Shown here piece by piece: positions 47,200 to 56,370 of a DNA stretch of 64,000 nucleotides (positions are counted from its first letter, which is position 1; the number at the start of each line of letters is the position of its first letter). The translations under genes were made by a program, and so were the position numbers. The notes beneath the pieces are model-generated. The model had not been told where the DNA came from, searched no databases, and was given only the letters and a program-made list of their open reading frames with translations. Source of the stretch: Ahniella sp. (GTDB lineage Bacteria; Pseudomonadota; Gammaproteobacteria; Xanthomonadales; Ahniellaceae); assembly GCA_016712105.1 (NCBI GenBank), contig JADJRU010000005.1, forward strand, positions 236,847 through 300,846, in the 5' to 3' direction.

Positions 47200-48552
47200 A
47201 TTCCTGCAGAATTTAAAGACGGGGACCCCCATCCAACCCCAAAACTCCTGCTGATCTGGACCAATGCGGAAAAGCTGGCCCAGATTGCTCGTCTTTGGCC
47301 TGCTGTACGTGACGATCCCTTTTTCATTGGGAGGAACTTCGTCATCGTCGACCACCGGCACCCGCAAGCAACGAGGACTGGTGGTTTGCGCATAAGCTTT
47401 CGCGGCAACAAAGCGCTGCAAGTTATCCGGCTTTGCGAGGGTTCGGAGACACCGTCGCGAAAGTGACGCGCACCGCGGCAATCGATGCAGGCCTCGCCAG
47501 GCTCGACCGAATGCTGGGAGGCCACATCAGCCATCATTCCTTGCCGATCGACGACGATACGCGGGGTCGTTACGTGTCGAGTTCATTGATGGAGGAAGCT
47601 ATTCACTCCAGCGTATTCGAGGGCGCGGTCAGCACACGCGAGATCGCAAAGGACATGCTCCGCACCGGCAGGAATCCGGCCGACGTCCATGAACGCATGA
47701 TTGCCAACAACCACCGGGCAATGATGCGCATCCGGGATCTGGCCAAGCACCCGTTGACCCTTGAAGGGATCCTGGAGGTTCACTCCATCCTGGTAGACGG
47801 CACGTTGGCCATCCCAGATCAGGCCGGCAGGTTTCAGACGGAAGCCGACGAGCGAATCGTGGTTTGGGATGCACTGTCGCAGACTGTGCTGCATAAACCC
47901 CCACCTGCAAAGGAGTTGCCGGAACGAATGGCGCAGTTGGTCGCGTTTGCGAACGACGACGATATTGTCGGCAATCGCTACCTGCACCCGATCATCCGAT
48001 CGATCCTGCTGCATTTTCAGCTTGGATTCATTCATCCTTTCGGCGATGGGAACGGGCGAACAGCGCGCGCCCTGTTCTATTGGTCGATGTTGGCCGCGGT
48101 ATGGCTGACCGGTTCTTGTCTATCTCCGCCCGTTGCTCGATCACCGCGTGGCCTACGTCGAAGCTTTTCTCCACGCGGAGACGGACGAACAGGACGCGAC
48201 ATATTTCGTTCTGCACCAATTGAACGTGTTCGACGTAGCCATCGCGGATTTTGAGGCTTACGTGGCGCGCAAGAAAAAGCAGCTCGACGAAACCCGGCTG
48301 ATCGGCGCGAATGCCTCGCGGTTCAACGGGCGGCAACTGGCTTTGCTGGGGCATGCGCTGAGGCACCAATCCGCGGTGTATACCCACGATTCTCACGGCC
48401 GATCTCACGGAGTCACCATCGTTACCGCAAGGAGCGATCTAGCCCAACTGGTCGCATTGGGACTCTTGGTCCGGAGGCGCGTGCGAAACCAGTTTACCTA
48501 CGGCCCCGCTGACCTGCTTCACGAGAAGCTTGCAGGTCTAGGGAACCTCTGA
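47200..48552 (+). CDS. Fic-domain protein (class II), frameshifted
   Basis: A Fic AMP-transferase-type protein. The active motif HPFGDGNGRTAR is encoded at 48033-48068. The inhibitory motif SSVFEG (S/TxxxEG) lies upstream at residues 59-64 of the second piece, the class II layout. The N-terminal piece NAEKLAQIARLWPAVRDDP continues, after one base is added at CCC (47316-47318), into LFHWEELRHRRPPAPASNEDWW. After further shifts near 48090 and 48128 the C-terminal part LDHRVAYVEAFLH leads into a winged-helix-like tail. No clear start codon was found; the left edge is approximate. Confidence 0.75.
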
Positions 48553-48619
48553 GCAATTCAAGGGTTCCGTGTGATGCAGCGATGCACCGCAGGAACCTCT
48601 GAACTTGTTCAGAGGTTCC
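48542..48619. repeat. Pair of GGAACCTCTGA palindromes
   Basis: The first copy (48542-48568) is an imperfect palindrome, GGAACCTCTGAG with CAAGGGTTCC. The second (48592-48619) is perfect, GGAACCTCTGAAC with GTTCAGAGGTTCC. Both resemble the palindrome at 24911-24937, including the ATGCA-CG text just before it. It lies between convergent genes and could end transcription of both. Confidence 0.75.
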
Positions 48620-48636
48620 ATTGCGCGCCATTCCGT

Positions 48637-49815
48637 TTACGCCGAAATCGCCAGGTTCTCGCGGTTGTAGATGCGCGCGGCGATCCAGCTGACGATCAAC
48701 GCCAGCAGCAGGCCACTGCCCATCAGCACGCCCCACTCCATGTTGGTGATCGTCTCGTTGCGCACGAGCTTCATCACCGCATGGTGTTGACCGAGCAGCG
48801 GCACGGCGAACATCCACAGCACCGGCTTGGTCGGCACGACCATCAGGATCATCGACGGAATCGCCGGGATGATGTTGAGCAGGCCGAGCCAACTCTGCGC
48901 TTCGCGGAAGCTCTTTGCATAGGCCGCGATCGAGGTCTGCACGGCGGACGCCAGCAGCACGACCGGGCCGAGCGCCACCAGCATCTGCAGGAACACGACG
49001 ATGCCGAAGTTGAACTTGAAGCCCAGTTGTTTGAGCGGCAACATGGGCATGATCACCGCGAACGCCACGAGCGTGACGACCAATGAGCCGATCGCGAACG
49101 CGGATGTGGCGAGGAGCTTGCCGGCCATGATCTGCCAGCGTGGCACCGGATTCGCCAGCAGCGGTTCGAGCGATTGCCGCTCACGCTCACCGGCAGTCGT
49201 ATCGATGGCCAGATACATGCCACCCATGAACGCACCCAGGACCAGCACATACGGCAGGAACCCGAGGATCATGGCACCACGCGCTTCCGGGCTGGCCTGG
49301 TCGCGATCGACCGTGGCGATCGGATTGATGAGGCCGGGATGGACCCCGCGCGCGACGAGGCGCATCGCACCGACGGTACGACCGTACCGATCGAGAATAC
49401 TGGTAATCCGCTGCTGGTCGGATTCGCCATCGCGTTGAGAGGAGTCGTAAATCAGTTCCACTGGGGCCGGATCACCGGCCTGGAAGGCTTTGCCGAATTC
49501 GGCGTCGAGACGCATCACGACGTTGTGATCCTGCGCCTTGACGGCGGCGATCGGGTCTTTGGGACCTGGCTGAATCTCGACGTTCTGAGTGCGCAGGAAG
49601 TTGATCAACGTCGGCGCATGTTCGGCGCCGATCACCGGCAGCTCCAGCGGCTTCTCGGCGCGTTTGGTTTCGCGGCTGATCACCGTCGACAGGATCAGCG
49701 CCAGAATCAGCGGACCAATCAGCGGCCCGATGATCAACGCGTTCATGACCGTCTTGCGGTCACGGAAATTCTCGAGCAGTTCTTTGTAGAAGATCGTGTA
49801 GACAGGCGATTTCAT
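48637..49815 (-). CDS. ABC-2 type exporter permease (NatB-like)
   Basis: 392 residues. An N-terminal helix (ALIIGPLIGPLILALILSTVI) is followed by a large extracytoplasmic loop and five C-terminal helices. The family phrase MYLAIDTTAGERERQSLEPLLANPVPRWQIMAGKLLA marks the NatB/ABC-2 permease group of sodium or drug exporters. Its start overlaps the ATPase gene by 4 bases. The substrate is unknown. Confidence 0.88.
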   Translation of the reverse strand: MKSPVYTIFYKELLENFRDRKTVMNALIIGPLIGPLILALILSTVISRETKRAEKPLELPVIGAEHAPTLINFLRTQNVEIQPGPKDPIAAVKAQDHNVVMRLDAEFGKAFQAGDPAPVELIYDSSQRDGESDQQRITSILDRYGRTVGAMRLVARGVHPGLINPIATVDRDQASPEARGAMILGFLPYVLVLGAFMGGMYLAIDTTAGERERQSLEPLLANPVPRWQIMAGKLLATSAFAIGSLVVTLVAFAVIMPMLPLKQLGFKFNFGIVVFLQMLVALGPVVLLASAVQTSIAAYAKSFREAQSWLGLLNIIPAIPSMILMVVPTKPVLWMFAVPLLGQHHAVMKLVRNETITNMEWGVLMGSGLLLALIVSWIAARIYNRENLAISA

Positions 49816-50546
49816 CCGAACAACCCCTCGTCGGTACCGATGACTTTGACGAAAGCATCCTCAAGGTTGCTCTCCCCGGTTTGTGCGCGCAGTTGATCAG
49901 GCGTGCCCTGGGCAACCACATGGCCCTTGGCGATCACCACGATGCGGTCACACAACAGCGCGACCTCCTGCATGATGTGGCTGGAAAACAGCACACATCG
50001 CCCTTCTGCCTTGAGTTGCTGAAGGAAACCGCGCATGGCTCGAGTCGACATCACGTCGAGGCCGTTCGTCGGTTCGTCGAGCAGCACGTTACGCGGATCG
50101 TGGATCAGCGCGCGCGCAATCGCAGTCTTCACGCGTTGACCTTGCGAGAAACCCTCGGTCCGCCGTTCGGCGATATCGGCCATGCCGAGTGCGTCGATCA
50201 GGCGTTGCTCGCGCGGCCGTGCTTCGGCTTCCGGGACACCTTGGAGGTCGGCGAAATAACGGATGTTTTCGCGCGCAGTGAGGCGCTTGTACAGCCCTCG
50301 CGCATCCGGCAGGACACCCAGACTTTTCCGAACCGCTACGGTCTCGACCGCAGCGTCACGTCCGTCGACGAGCACCCGACCCTTGTCGGGGCGCATCAAG
50401 GTGTACAGCATGCGCAAGGTCGTGGTCTTGCCGGCACCATTCGGTCCGAGCAAGCCGGTGATCTGGCCATCGTGTGCGGTGAAACTCACACCATCCACGG
50501 CCCGCACCTCGCCAAACGCCTTGTGTAGGTCATTCACTTCGATCAT
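49812..50546 (-). CDS. ABC transporter ATPase (NatA-like)
   Basis: 244 residues. Walker A LLGPNGAGKTTTLRML, signature FSQGQRVKTAIARALIHDP and Walker B NVLLDEPTNGLD are complete. The signature motif reads FSQGQ rather than LSGGQ, which is normal in the NatA-like group. It powers the exporter permease encoded directly downstream with a 4-base overlap. Confidence 0.93.
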   Translation of the reverse strand: MIEVNDLHKAFGEVRAVDGVSFTAHDGQITGLLGPNGAGKTTTLRMLYTLMRPDKGRVLVDGRDAAVETVAVRKSLGVLPDARGLYKRLTARENIRYFADLQGVPEAEARPREQRLIDALGMADIAERRTEGFSQGQRVKTAIARALIHDPRNVLLDEPTNGLDVMSTRAMRGFLQQLKAEGRCVLFSSHIMQEVALLCDRIVVIAKGHVVAQGTPDQLRAQTGESNLEDAFVKVIGTDEGLFG

Positions 50547-50556
50547 GGCGGGTTCC

Positions 50557-52083
50557 TCAGGGCGTCCAGCCGTTCGCGTTCAGGAAAGCCGGTACGGAGG
50601 TGAATCCGTCCAGGCATTTTGTGTCGAGCTTTGCCGGATCCAGATCGCGGACAAATTCGGCTGCCAGGCGTGGCATACAACCTTGCCCGATGACGATATG
50701 ACCACGCCCCTTGACCACCAGATGCCGGCCGCGGCTATAACCTTTGGCCGCTTGCTCACCGAACGATGGCGGCGTCACCGGATCAAATTCGCCGGACATC
50801 AGCAGTGTCGGAATGTCGGACTTCATCGGTGCATGGAAATCGGCCGGGCGATCGCCCTTTGGCCAGCCCTCGCACTGCGCCTTGCTGAACCGGACAAAAT
50901 CGGTGCCCAACAGGGATTTCTCATCGAGCGGATCAACTTGTACGTCGAGCATGTCTTCCGAGCAGATGACCGACAGTTGCATCCCGTGCATGATGCTTTC
51001 GCCGAGGTCGCCGGTGGCGAGGGCGGACTGCGCCATCAGCAGGTCGGCGCGACCCTTGATCGCTTCGTCGAGCGCCAGGGGCAGCAACGCCGCGGTTTCG
51101 GGTGCGTAGGCGAACAACCGGACGAGGCCGACCAGATGGCCGTAAGTCAGCATTTCGGTTTTGCTTTCGCCGCTTTTGGCGTCGCGGTAGGTCACCTCAC
51201 GCGGCGAGCGACGGAGTTCGGCCTTGAGCTGTTCGAGGGCCGCTTCCGGGTCGCCGAAGCGCTTGAAACATTCCGGGGCTTCACGACAGCGCTTGAAGAT
51301 ACCCTGCAGCGCCTGCTCGAGATTGCGCGCATGCGCGGAAACGAGCCGATGCTCCGCCGGGACAACGCCATCGAGTATCTGGCTGCGGATCGAGGCCGGG
51401 AAGTTCTTCGCGTAGACCTGGGCCGCGCGTGTGCCGTAGGAGCCACCGAGCAGGTTCCATTGCGGCGCGCCAAGCGCTTTGCGCACTTCCTCGAAATCGC
51501 GCACGGCGACCGACGTGGTGTACTGGCGGACGTCCGCCGTCGTGCTCAGTTGTTCGGCACACTGCCGCGCGAATCTGGTTTGTGCTTCGATGCTTTCATC
51601 TTCCGGGGTGAAGGCCGAATCGCCTTCAGGGGATTCACACTTCAGCGTGTTCGATTGGCCGGTGCCGCGTTGGTCGATCAGGATGACGTGTCGGTTTTCC
51701 CGCAGTCTGACGAATGCCGGCGCCAACATCGGATAACTGTCGACAGCCGACTGACCTGGGCCACCGGCAAGAAACAACACGGGATCGGGCTCGGCCTCTG
51801 CCGCCTGGGACTTGGCCAGTCCGATGCGAAGGGTGATTTTCCGGCCGTCCGGTTCAGCATAGTTCTCGGGCACCTGAAGCGTGGCACATTCCGCTTCGAG
51901 CACGTCGCTGGCGCGTTTGTTCTCGAGGTCACACGTGCTGAACTCAAGCGTGCCGATGCGATGCGCCGCCTGTGCCGACGGGCCGGCCACCAATGCGCAC
52001 ATCAGCGCGATTGCGACCGCCGTGGCGCGGGGCCGATGTGTCTTGACCGAGCGCACGCCGGCGCACGAATGGGGATGGGACAT
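50557..52083 (-). CDS. Exported alpha/beta hydrolase, TAP/proline-aminopeptidase-like
   Basis: 508 residues. The signal peptide ends near LVAGPSAQA. LFLAGGPGQSAVDSYP is the oxyanion segment, RHVILIDQRGTGQSN follows, and the nucleophile elbow is LLGGSYGTRAA. The C-terminal part LMSGEFDPVTPPSFGEQAA and GRGHIVIGQGC supplies Asp and His, in the TAP-like C-terminal domain. Such secreted enzymes release N-terminal residues from peptides or cut esters. The start ATG at 52083 fits the signal peptide; the frame reaches 52356. It sits 10 bases after the ABC ATPase start, so may share its transcript. Confidence 0.85.
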   Translation of the reverse strand: MSHPHSCAGVRSVKTHRPRATAVAIALMCALVAGPSAQAAHRIGTLEFSTCDLENKRASDVLEAECATLQVPENYAEPDGRKITLRIGLAKSQAAEAEPDPVLFLAGGPGQSAVDSYPMLAPAFVRLRENRHVILIDQRGTGQSNTLKCESPEGDSAFTPEDESIEAQTRFARQCAEQLSTTADVRQYTTSVAVRDFEEVRKALGAPQWNLLGGSYGTRAAQVYAKNFPASIRSQILDGVVPAEHRLVSAHARNLEQALQGIFKRCREAPECFKRFGDPEAALEQLKAELRRSPREVTYRDAKSGESKTEMLTYGHLVGLVRLFAYAPETAALLPLALDEAIKGRADLLMAQSALATGDLGESIMHGMQLSVICSEDMLDVQVDPLDEKSLLGTDFVRFSKAQCEGWPKGDRPADFHAPMKSDIPTLLMSGEFDPVTPPSFGEQAAKGYSRGRHLVVKGRGHIVIGQGCMPRLAAEFVRDLDPAKLDTKCLDGFTSVPAFLNANGWTP

Positions 52084-52310
52084 GGTGGTTCCTCGTTCGG
52101 GCACTTGGCCGGTCATCGGTCTGCGTAGCGTGCAGCCAGGGCGGACCGCACCTGGCCAGTTCACTGCGATCCGATTGCTGTTTTTGGGACTGCGCCGTCC
52201 TTGGCGCCTGCTCGACCCTGCATCACTGCAGCCTCGACAGGTGCCCACTCTAGTGGGCGAACCGGCGGCGGGCGAAGTGATGACTGTCAGGTTGTGAGAT
52301 GACAGTTGGG

Positions 52311-52955
52311 TCAGCCCCGATGGGGAGGCTTTGTTTGCTGCTGAAGAACGACACATGGCCGTTCTTCAGTGGTCGGTAAAACGCGTGGTTTGCCCGGCGG
52401 AACCATGAGCCGATCGATCCAGGCGATGCCCACAGCGGACAGGATGAACACCGAGTGGATGATCGTCTGCAACACCACGGCATCCCAGGTGGTCTTGGCA
52501 CCGGGCATACCGATGGAGCCTGCTTCGATGAAGGTCTTGAGCAGATGGATCGAACTGATGCCGATGATGGCGGTGGCGAGCTTGACCTTCAGCACGGCCG
52601 CGTTGACATGCGAAAGCCATTCCGGCTGATCCGGGTGACCCTGCAGGCGAAGCCGGGACACAAAAGTCTCGTAACCACCGACAATGACCATCACCAACAG
52701 GTTCGAGATCATCACCACGTCGATCAGGCCAAGCACGACGAGCATGATCTCCTGCTCGCCGAACGACATGACGTGTGTGGTGAGGTGCCAGAGATCCTTC
52801 AGGAACAGGATGACGTACACACCCTGGGCAACGATCAACCCAAGATACAGTGGCAGCTGCAACCATCGCGACGAGAAGATCAGCGTCGACAACGGACTCA
52901 GCCCGGACTGTTCTCTCTGCGAGGCCGGCGTTTGATTGTTTCGGGGTGTGCTCAT
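52311..52955 (-). CDS. YqhA/UPF0114 family membrane protein
   Basis: 214 residues with four membrane helices. FSSRWLQLPLYLGLIVAQGVYV, LVVLGLIDVVMISNLLVMVIVGGYETFVS and LKVKLATAIIGISSIHLLKTFI are the TIGR00645 blocks. Function is unknown; related YqhA proteins are inner-membrane proteins. It lies 8 bases after the cytochrome stop on the same strand. Confidence 0.9.
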   Translation of the reverse strand: MSTPRNNQTPASQREQSGLSPLSTLIFSSRWLQLPLYLGLIVAQGVYVILFLKDLWHLTTHVMSFGEQEIMLVVLGLIDVVMISNLLVMVIVGGYETFVSRLRLQGHPDQPEWLSHVNAAVLKVKLATAIIGISSIHLLKTFIEAGSIGMPGAKTTWDAVVLQTIIHSVFILSAVGIAWIDRLMVPPGKPRVLPTTEERPCVVLQQQTKPPHRG

Positions 52956-52963
52956 GAAGTGCC

Positions 52964-53407
52964 TTAGTCAGCCTTGTACTTGTCGTGGCAGGCCTTGCAC
53001 TCGTCGATGAGCTTGCCGAATTCAGGCTTGAGCGTGTCGAGCGTGCCGGTCTTGGAAGCCCGGTACAACAAGTTGGCCTGGTTCTGGAACGACTTCATCT
53101 TGGCATCGAAATCGGCCTTGTTTTCCCAGATCGCCGGCAGGGCATCGGTACCACCCTTGTCGGAACCCGCCGGGAAATGCTCTTCGAGCATGGGGGCCAG
53201 AAACGCGACGTTGAGTGCGCGTTTCTTGAACTCAGCCTGGTCGAACGGCGCTTTTTCGCGGACCATGCCACCCATCACCGACGTGTTGAACGCGATGAGT
53301 TCGAACGCGGCGTGACGACGTTCGATGGCGTCTTCTTCCGGCGTGGCGGCAAATGCAGGCAGGCTCAACAGCAGGCCAAGGGACAAAGGCAGGAGATGAC
53401 GCTTCAT
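52964..53407 (-). CDS. Class II-type cytochrome c (c' or c556-like)
   Basis: 147 residues. The signal peptide is MKRHLLPLSLGLLLSLPAFA. The haem motif CKACH is near the C-terminus in LIDECKACHDKYK, the arrangement of four-helix-bundle cytochromes c'. It is periplasmic. I chose ATG 53407; a longer frame starts at 53452 but precedes the signal peptide. It may share its transcript with the YqhA-like gene. Confidence 0.88.
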   Translation of the reverse strand: MKRHLLPLSLGLLLSLPAFAATPEEDAIERRHAAFELIAFNTSVMGGMVREKAPFDQAEFKKRALNVAFLAPMLEEHFPAGSDKGGTDALPAIWENKADFDAKMKSFQNQANLLYRASKTGTLDTLKPEFGKLIDECKACHDKYKAD

Positions 53408-53532
53408 GATGGGGGTTCCCGGTCTGATTTGGATGGCCCGCGAGAATATCATCGGGCGATTGATGTGTGCGTGCGGGCTGCGTCCTGTCCCTGCTGGGGT
53501 TATGCTTGGAAGTCCTGATTGGAGCTTCCGCC

Positions 53533-54321
53533 ATGCGTCTGATACCTGTCGTTGTCCTTGCCCTTTTGGTCGCGGCCTTTCCGCTTCGTGCTGAGCCGCG
53601 GGTCGATCCAGTGTCTTATTCGCTCGATGGCACCGAGATGGTCGGTGCGGTGGTGTATGACGATTCGGTGACGTCGGCGAGGCCCGGGTTGCTGATGGTG
53701 CCGAATTGGTTTGGCGTGAACGAGTCTTCGTTGGTCAAGGCTCAGGCAATTGCCGGCAAGGACTACGTGGTCTTCGTGGCAGACGTCTACGGAGCGGACA
53801 CTCGGCCTGCCAACGCCGACGACGCTGGCAAGGCGGCGATGGCCATGTTCGCGGATCGGGGCGTGTTGCGCGCACGGGCGCAGGCGGCTCTGGCTGCGTT
53901 CAAGGAGCGCGCTTCGGACTTGAATGTCGATACGGCCCGACTCGGTGCCATCGGCTTCTGCTTTGGCGGTGCCACCGTGCTGGAACTCGCCCGCGACGGG
54001 ACGGATATCGCAGGGGTGGTGTCGTTCCACGGCAACCTGGGCGCGGACCCCAAGTTTCCGGCAGGCAAGATTGGCACGCGTGTGCTGGCACTGAACGGCG
54101 CGGACGACACTTATGTCCCTGCCGAGCAGATCAACGCATTCACGAAGGAAATGCAGGCCGCGGGTGCGGATTTCCAGTTCGTCAACTTTGGCGGCGCGGT
54201 GCATTGTTTTGCCGAGCCCGATGCCAATTCGCCAGGCTGCCTCTATAACGAGCGCGCCGCGAAACGCAGTTTCCGGATGATGAACGAGTTTTTCGCCGAA
54301 GCGTTTTCAGCCCAGCGCTGA
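53533..54321 (+). CDS. Exported dienelactone hydrolase-family protein
   Basis: 262 residues. A signal peptide ends at FPLRA. The nucleophile elbow is GFCFGG (Cys nucleophile, as in dienelactone hydrolase), with Asp in LNGADDTYVP and His in GAVHCFAEP. The periplasmic location is unusual for a degradative enzyme, and related proteins are of unknown substrate. It is 12 bases upstream of tdk on the same strand. Confidence 0.85.
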   Translation: MRLIPVVVLALLVAAFPLRAEPRVDPVSYSLDGTEMVGAVVYDDSVTSARPGLLMVPNWFGVNESSLVKAQAIAGKDYVVFVADVYGADTRPANADDAGKAAMAMFADRGVLRARAQAALAAFKERASDLNVDTARLGAIGFCFGGATVLELARDGTDIAGVVSFHGNLGADPKFPAGKIGTRVLALNGADDTYVPAEQINAFTKEMQAAGADFQFVNFGGAVHCFAEPDANSPGCLYNERAAKRSFRMMNEFFAEAFSAQR

Positions 54322-54333
54322 GCGCCCCCGACC

Positions 54334-54966
54334 ATGGCAAAGCTTTATTTCTACTACTCGGCGATGAACGCCGGGAAGACCACCACCCTGCTCCAGAGCG
54401 CGCACAACTATCACGAGCGCGGCATGCGTACGCTGATCCTGACGCCGAAGCTCGACAATCGTTTCGGTATCGGGCTCGTGCAATCACGGATCGGACTGAA
54501 GGCTCGCGGGCATATTTTCGACGCGGGCGAAAATCTCGTCAGACTGGTTCGTGATGACATTGCCGAACAGGGCGAGGTGCATTGTGTGCTGGTCGACGAG
54601 GCGCAGTTCCTGAGCAAGGATCAAGTCTGGCAACTCACCGATATTGTCGATGAGCTGAACGTTCCGGTTCTGGCCTACGGGCTGCGCACGGATTTTCGCG
54701 GCGAGTTGTTCGAGGGATCGCGCTACCTGCTCGCCTGGGCGGATTCGTTCCAGGAGATCAAGACGATCTGCCATACCGGCCGGAAGGCAACGATGGTCGT
54801 GCGCGTTGACGCGCATGGGCGAGCGTTGACCGAAGGCGCGCAGGTCGAGATCGGCGGCAATGATCGGTATGTATCGGTCAGCCGAGCCGAGTTCAAGCGG
54901 CTGACGCGCGGGGACGATGCCCGCATCGAACCGCAGCAGGTTGACCTGCCCCTGCCCCCTGTCTGA
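54334..54966 (+). CDS. tdk: Thymidine kinase
   Basis: 210 residues, type II. The P-loop is NAGKTTTLLQSAHNY, the Walker B region VLVDEAQFLSKDQVW and the lasso region TICHTGRKATMVVR. It salvages thymidine to TMP. The C-terminal tail is short and lacks some of the zinc-ribbon cysteines seen in other enzymes. It is directly upstream of purD, 18 bases. Confidence 0.93.
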   Translation: MAKLYFYYSAMNAGKTTTLLQSAHNYHERGMRTLILTPKLDNRFGIGLVQSRIGLKARGHIFDAGENLVRLVRDDIAEQGEVHCVLVDEAQFLSKDQVWQLTDIVDELNVPVLAYGLRTDFRGELFEGSRYLLAWADSFQEIKTICHTGRKATMVVRVDAHGRALTEGAQVEIGGNDRYVSVSRAEFKRLTRGDDARIEPQQVDLPLPPV

Positions 54967-54984
54967 TGTCTTGAGAGGTTGTTC

Positions 54985-56265
54985 ATGAAGGTTCTGGTGA
55001 TCGGTTCGGGCGGGCGCGAGCACGCCATGGCTTGGCGACTGGCGCAATCGCCGCGGGTGGCTGAAGTGTTGGTGGCACCGGGGAATGCCGGGACTGCGAC
55101 GGAGGCAAAGTGCCGGAACGTTGCGGTGGAAGCGCTGGATCTCGATGGTTTGGTGGCACTGGTTCGAGACGAGGGCGTGGCTTGGACGCTCGTCGGTCCT
55201 GAAGGCCCTTTGGCGCGGGGATTGGTTGACCGCTTCCGGACAGAGGGCTTGCCTGTGTTTGGCCCGACTCGCGCGGCAGCACAGCTGGAATCGAGCAAGG
55301 CGTTCACCAAGGCGTTCCTCGCACGGCATGGGATTCCCACGGCCGCCTACGCTGTCTTCACGGACGTCGCCGAGGCGCTGGCGTATCTGCGTCATCAGGG
55401 TGCGCCGATTGTCATCAAGGCCGACGGCCTGGCGGCAGGCAAAGGCGTCGTGGTCGCGTTGACGTTGCCTGAGGCCGAGGCCGCAGTGATCGACATGCTG
55501 AGCGGGAATTCACTCGGTGACGCCGGCGCCAAAGTGGTGATCGAGGAATTCCTCGAAGGCGAAGAAGCGAGCTTCATTTGTATGGTAGACGGCCGCACCG
55601 CACTGCCGATGGCGACATCACAGGATCACAAGCGCGTATTTGACGGTGACCAGGGTCCGAATACCGGCGGCATGGGCGCTTACTCGCCTGCGCCGGTGGT
55701 CACCGACGAGGTGTTTATGCATGTGATGCGCGACATCATCGGGCCCACTGTTTCGGGAATGGCTGCCGACGGTGTCCCGTTCACCGGGTTCCTGTATGCC
55801 GGTCTGATGATCGACAGCCGGGGTCGCGCCAAGGTGATCGAATTCAACGCCCGAATGGGCGACCCGGAAACCCAGGTCATCCTGATGCGGATGTCGAGTG
55901 ATTTCAGTGTGGCGATCGAGGCAGGGATCGACGGCCGTCTTGATACCCAGGACCTCGCCTGGGTTCCCGAACCGGCGTTGGGTGTGGTGATGGCAGCAGA
56001 ACACTATCCGGCCACACCGCGCTCAGGAGATCCGATCGAAGGCCTGTCTGCGGCGTTTCCAGCCGGCACGAAGGTTTTCCATGCCGGCACACGTCTGGAC
56101 GCGGATTCTCGTGTGTTGACCGCTGGCGGTCGCGTGCTGACGGTATGTGCACTGGGGCGCAACGTTCGTGACGCAGCGGCCACCGCTTATGCGGCCGCGG
56201 GTTTGATCAGTTGGCCCGGTGAACACCATCGAGGCGATATCGGCTGGCGTGCGATTGACCGCTGA
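54985..56265 (+). CDS. purD: Phosphoribosylamine-glycine ligase
   Basis: 426 residues. MKVLVIGSGGREHAMAWRL, APGNAGT, KADGLAAGKGVVVA, QDHKRVFDGDQGPNTGGMGAYSPAP and EFNARMGDPETQV are the classical PurD blocks. It makes glycinamide ribonucleotide in purine synthesis. I chose ATG 54985 rather than a TTG at 54979; GAGAGG lies just upstream. No purH precedes it, unlike in many relatives. Confidence 0.96.
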   Translation: MKVLVIGSGGREHAMAWRLAQSPRVAEVLVAPGNAGTATEAKCRNVAVEALDLDGLVALVRDEGVAWTLVGPEGPLARGLVDRFRTEGLPVFGPTRAAAQLESSKAFTKAFLARHGIPTAAYAVFTDVAEALAYLRHQGAPIVIKADGLAAGKGVVVALTLPEAEAAVIDMLSGNSLGDAGAKVVIEEFLEGEEASFICMVDGRTALPMATSQDHKRVFDGDQGPNTGGMGAYSPAPVVTDEVFMHVMRDIIGPTVSGMAADGVPFTGFLYAGLMIDSRGRAKVIEFNARMGDPETQVILMRMSSDFSVAIEAGIDGRLDTQDLAWVPEPALGVVMAAEHYPATPRSGDPIEGLSAAFPAGTKVFHAGTRLDADSRVLTAGGRVLTVCALGRNVRDAAATAYAAAGLISWPGEHHRGDIGWRAIDR

Positions 56266-56370
56266 TCCCAGTGTATGTGGGGCGAAGTGTTTGGCTGGCC
56301 CTGTCCCGAACCTTCCCCGGGACCGGCAGCTGCCAAGCAACTGTTCGTACTCTCGGTCGCTCCCTCTCCG

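Noticed and set aside
47185..47537. Minus-strand proteins in the gap before fic
   Set aside because: They are antisense to the readable Fic N-terminus and have no family features.
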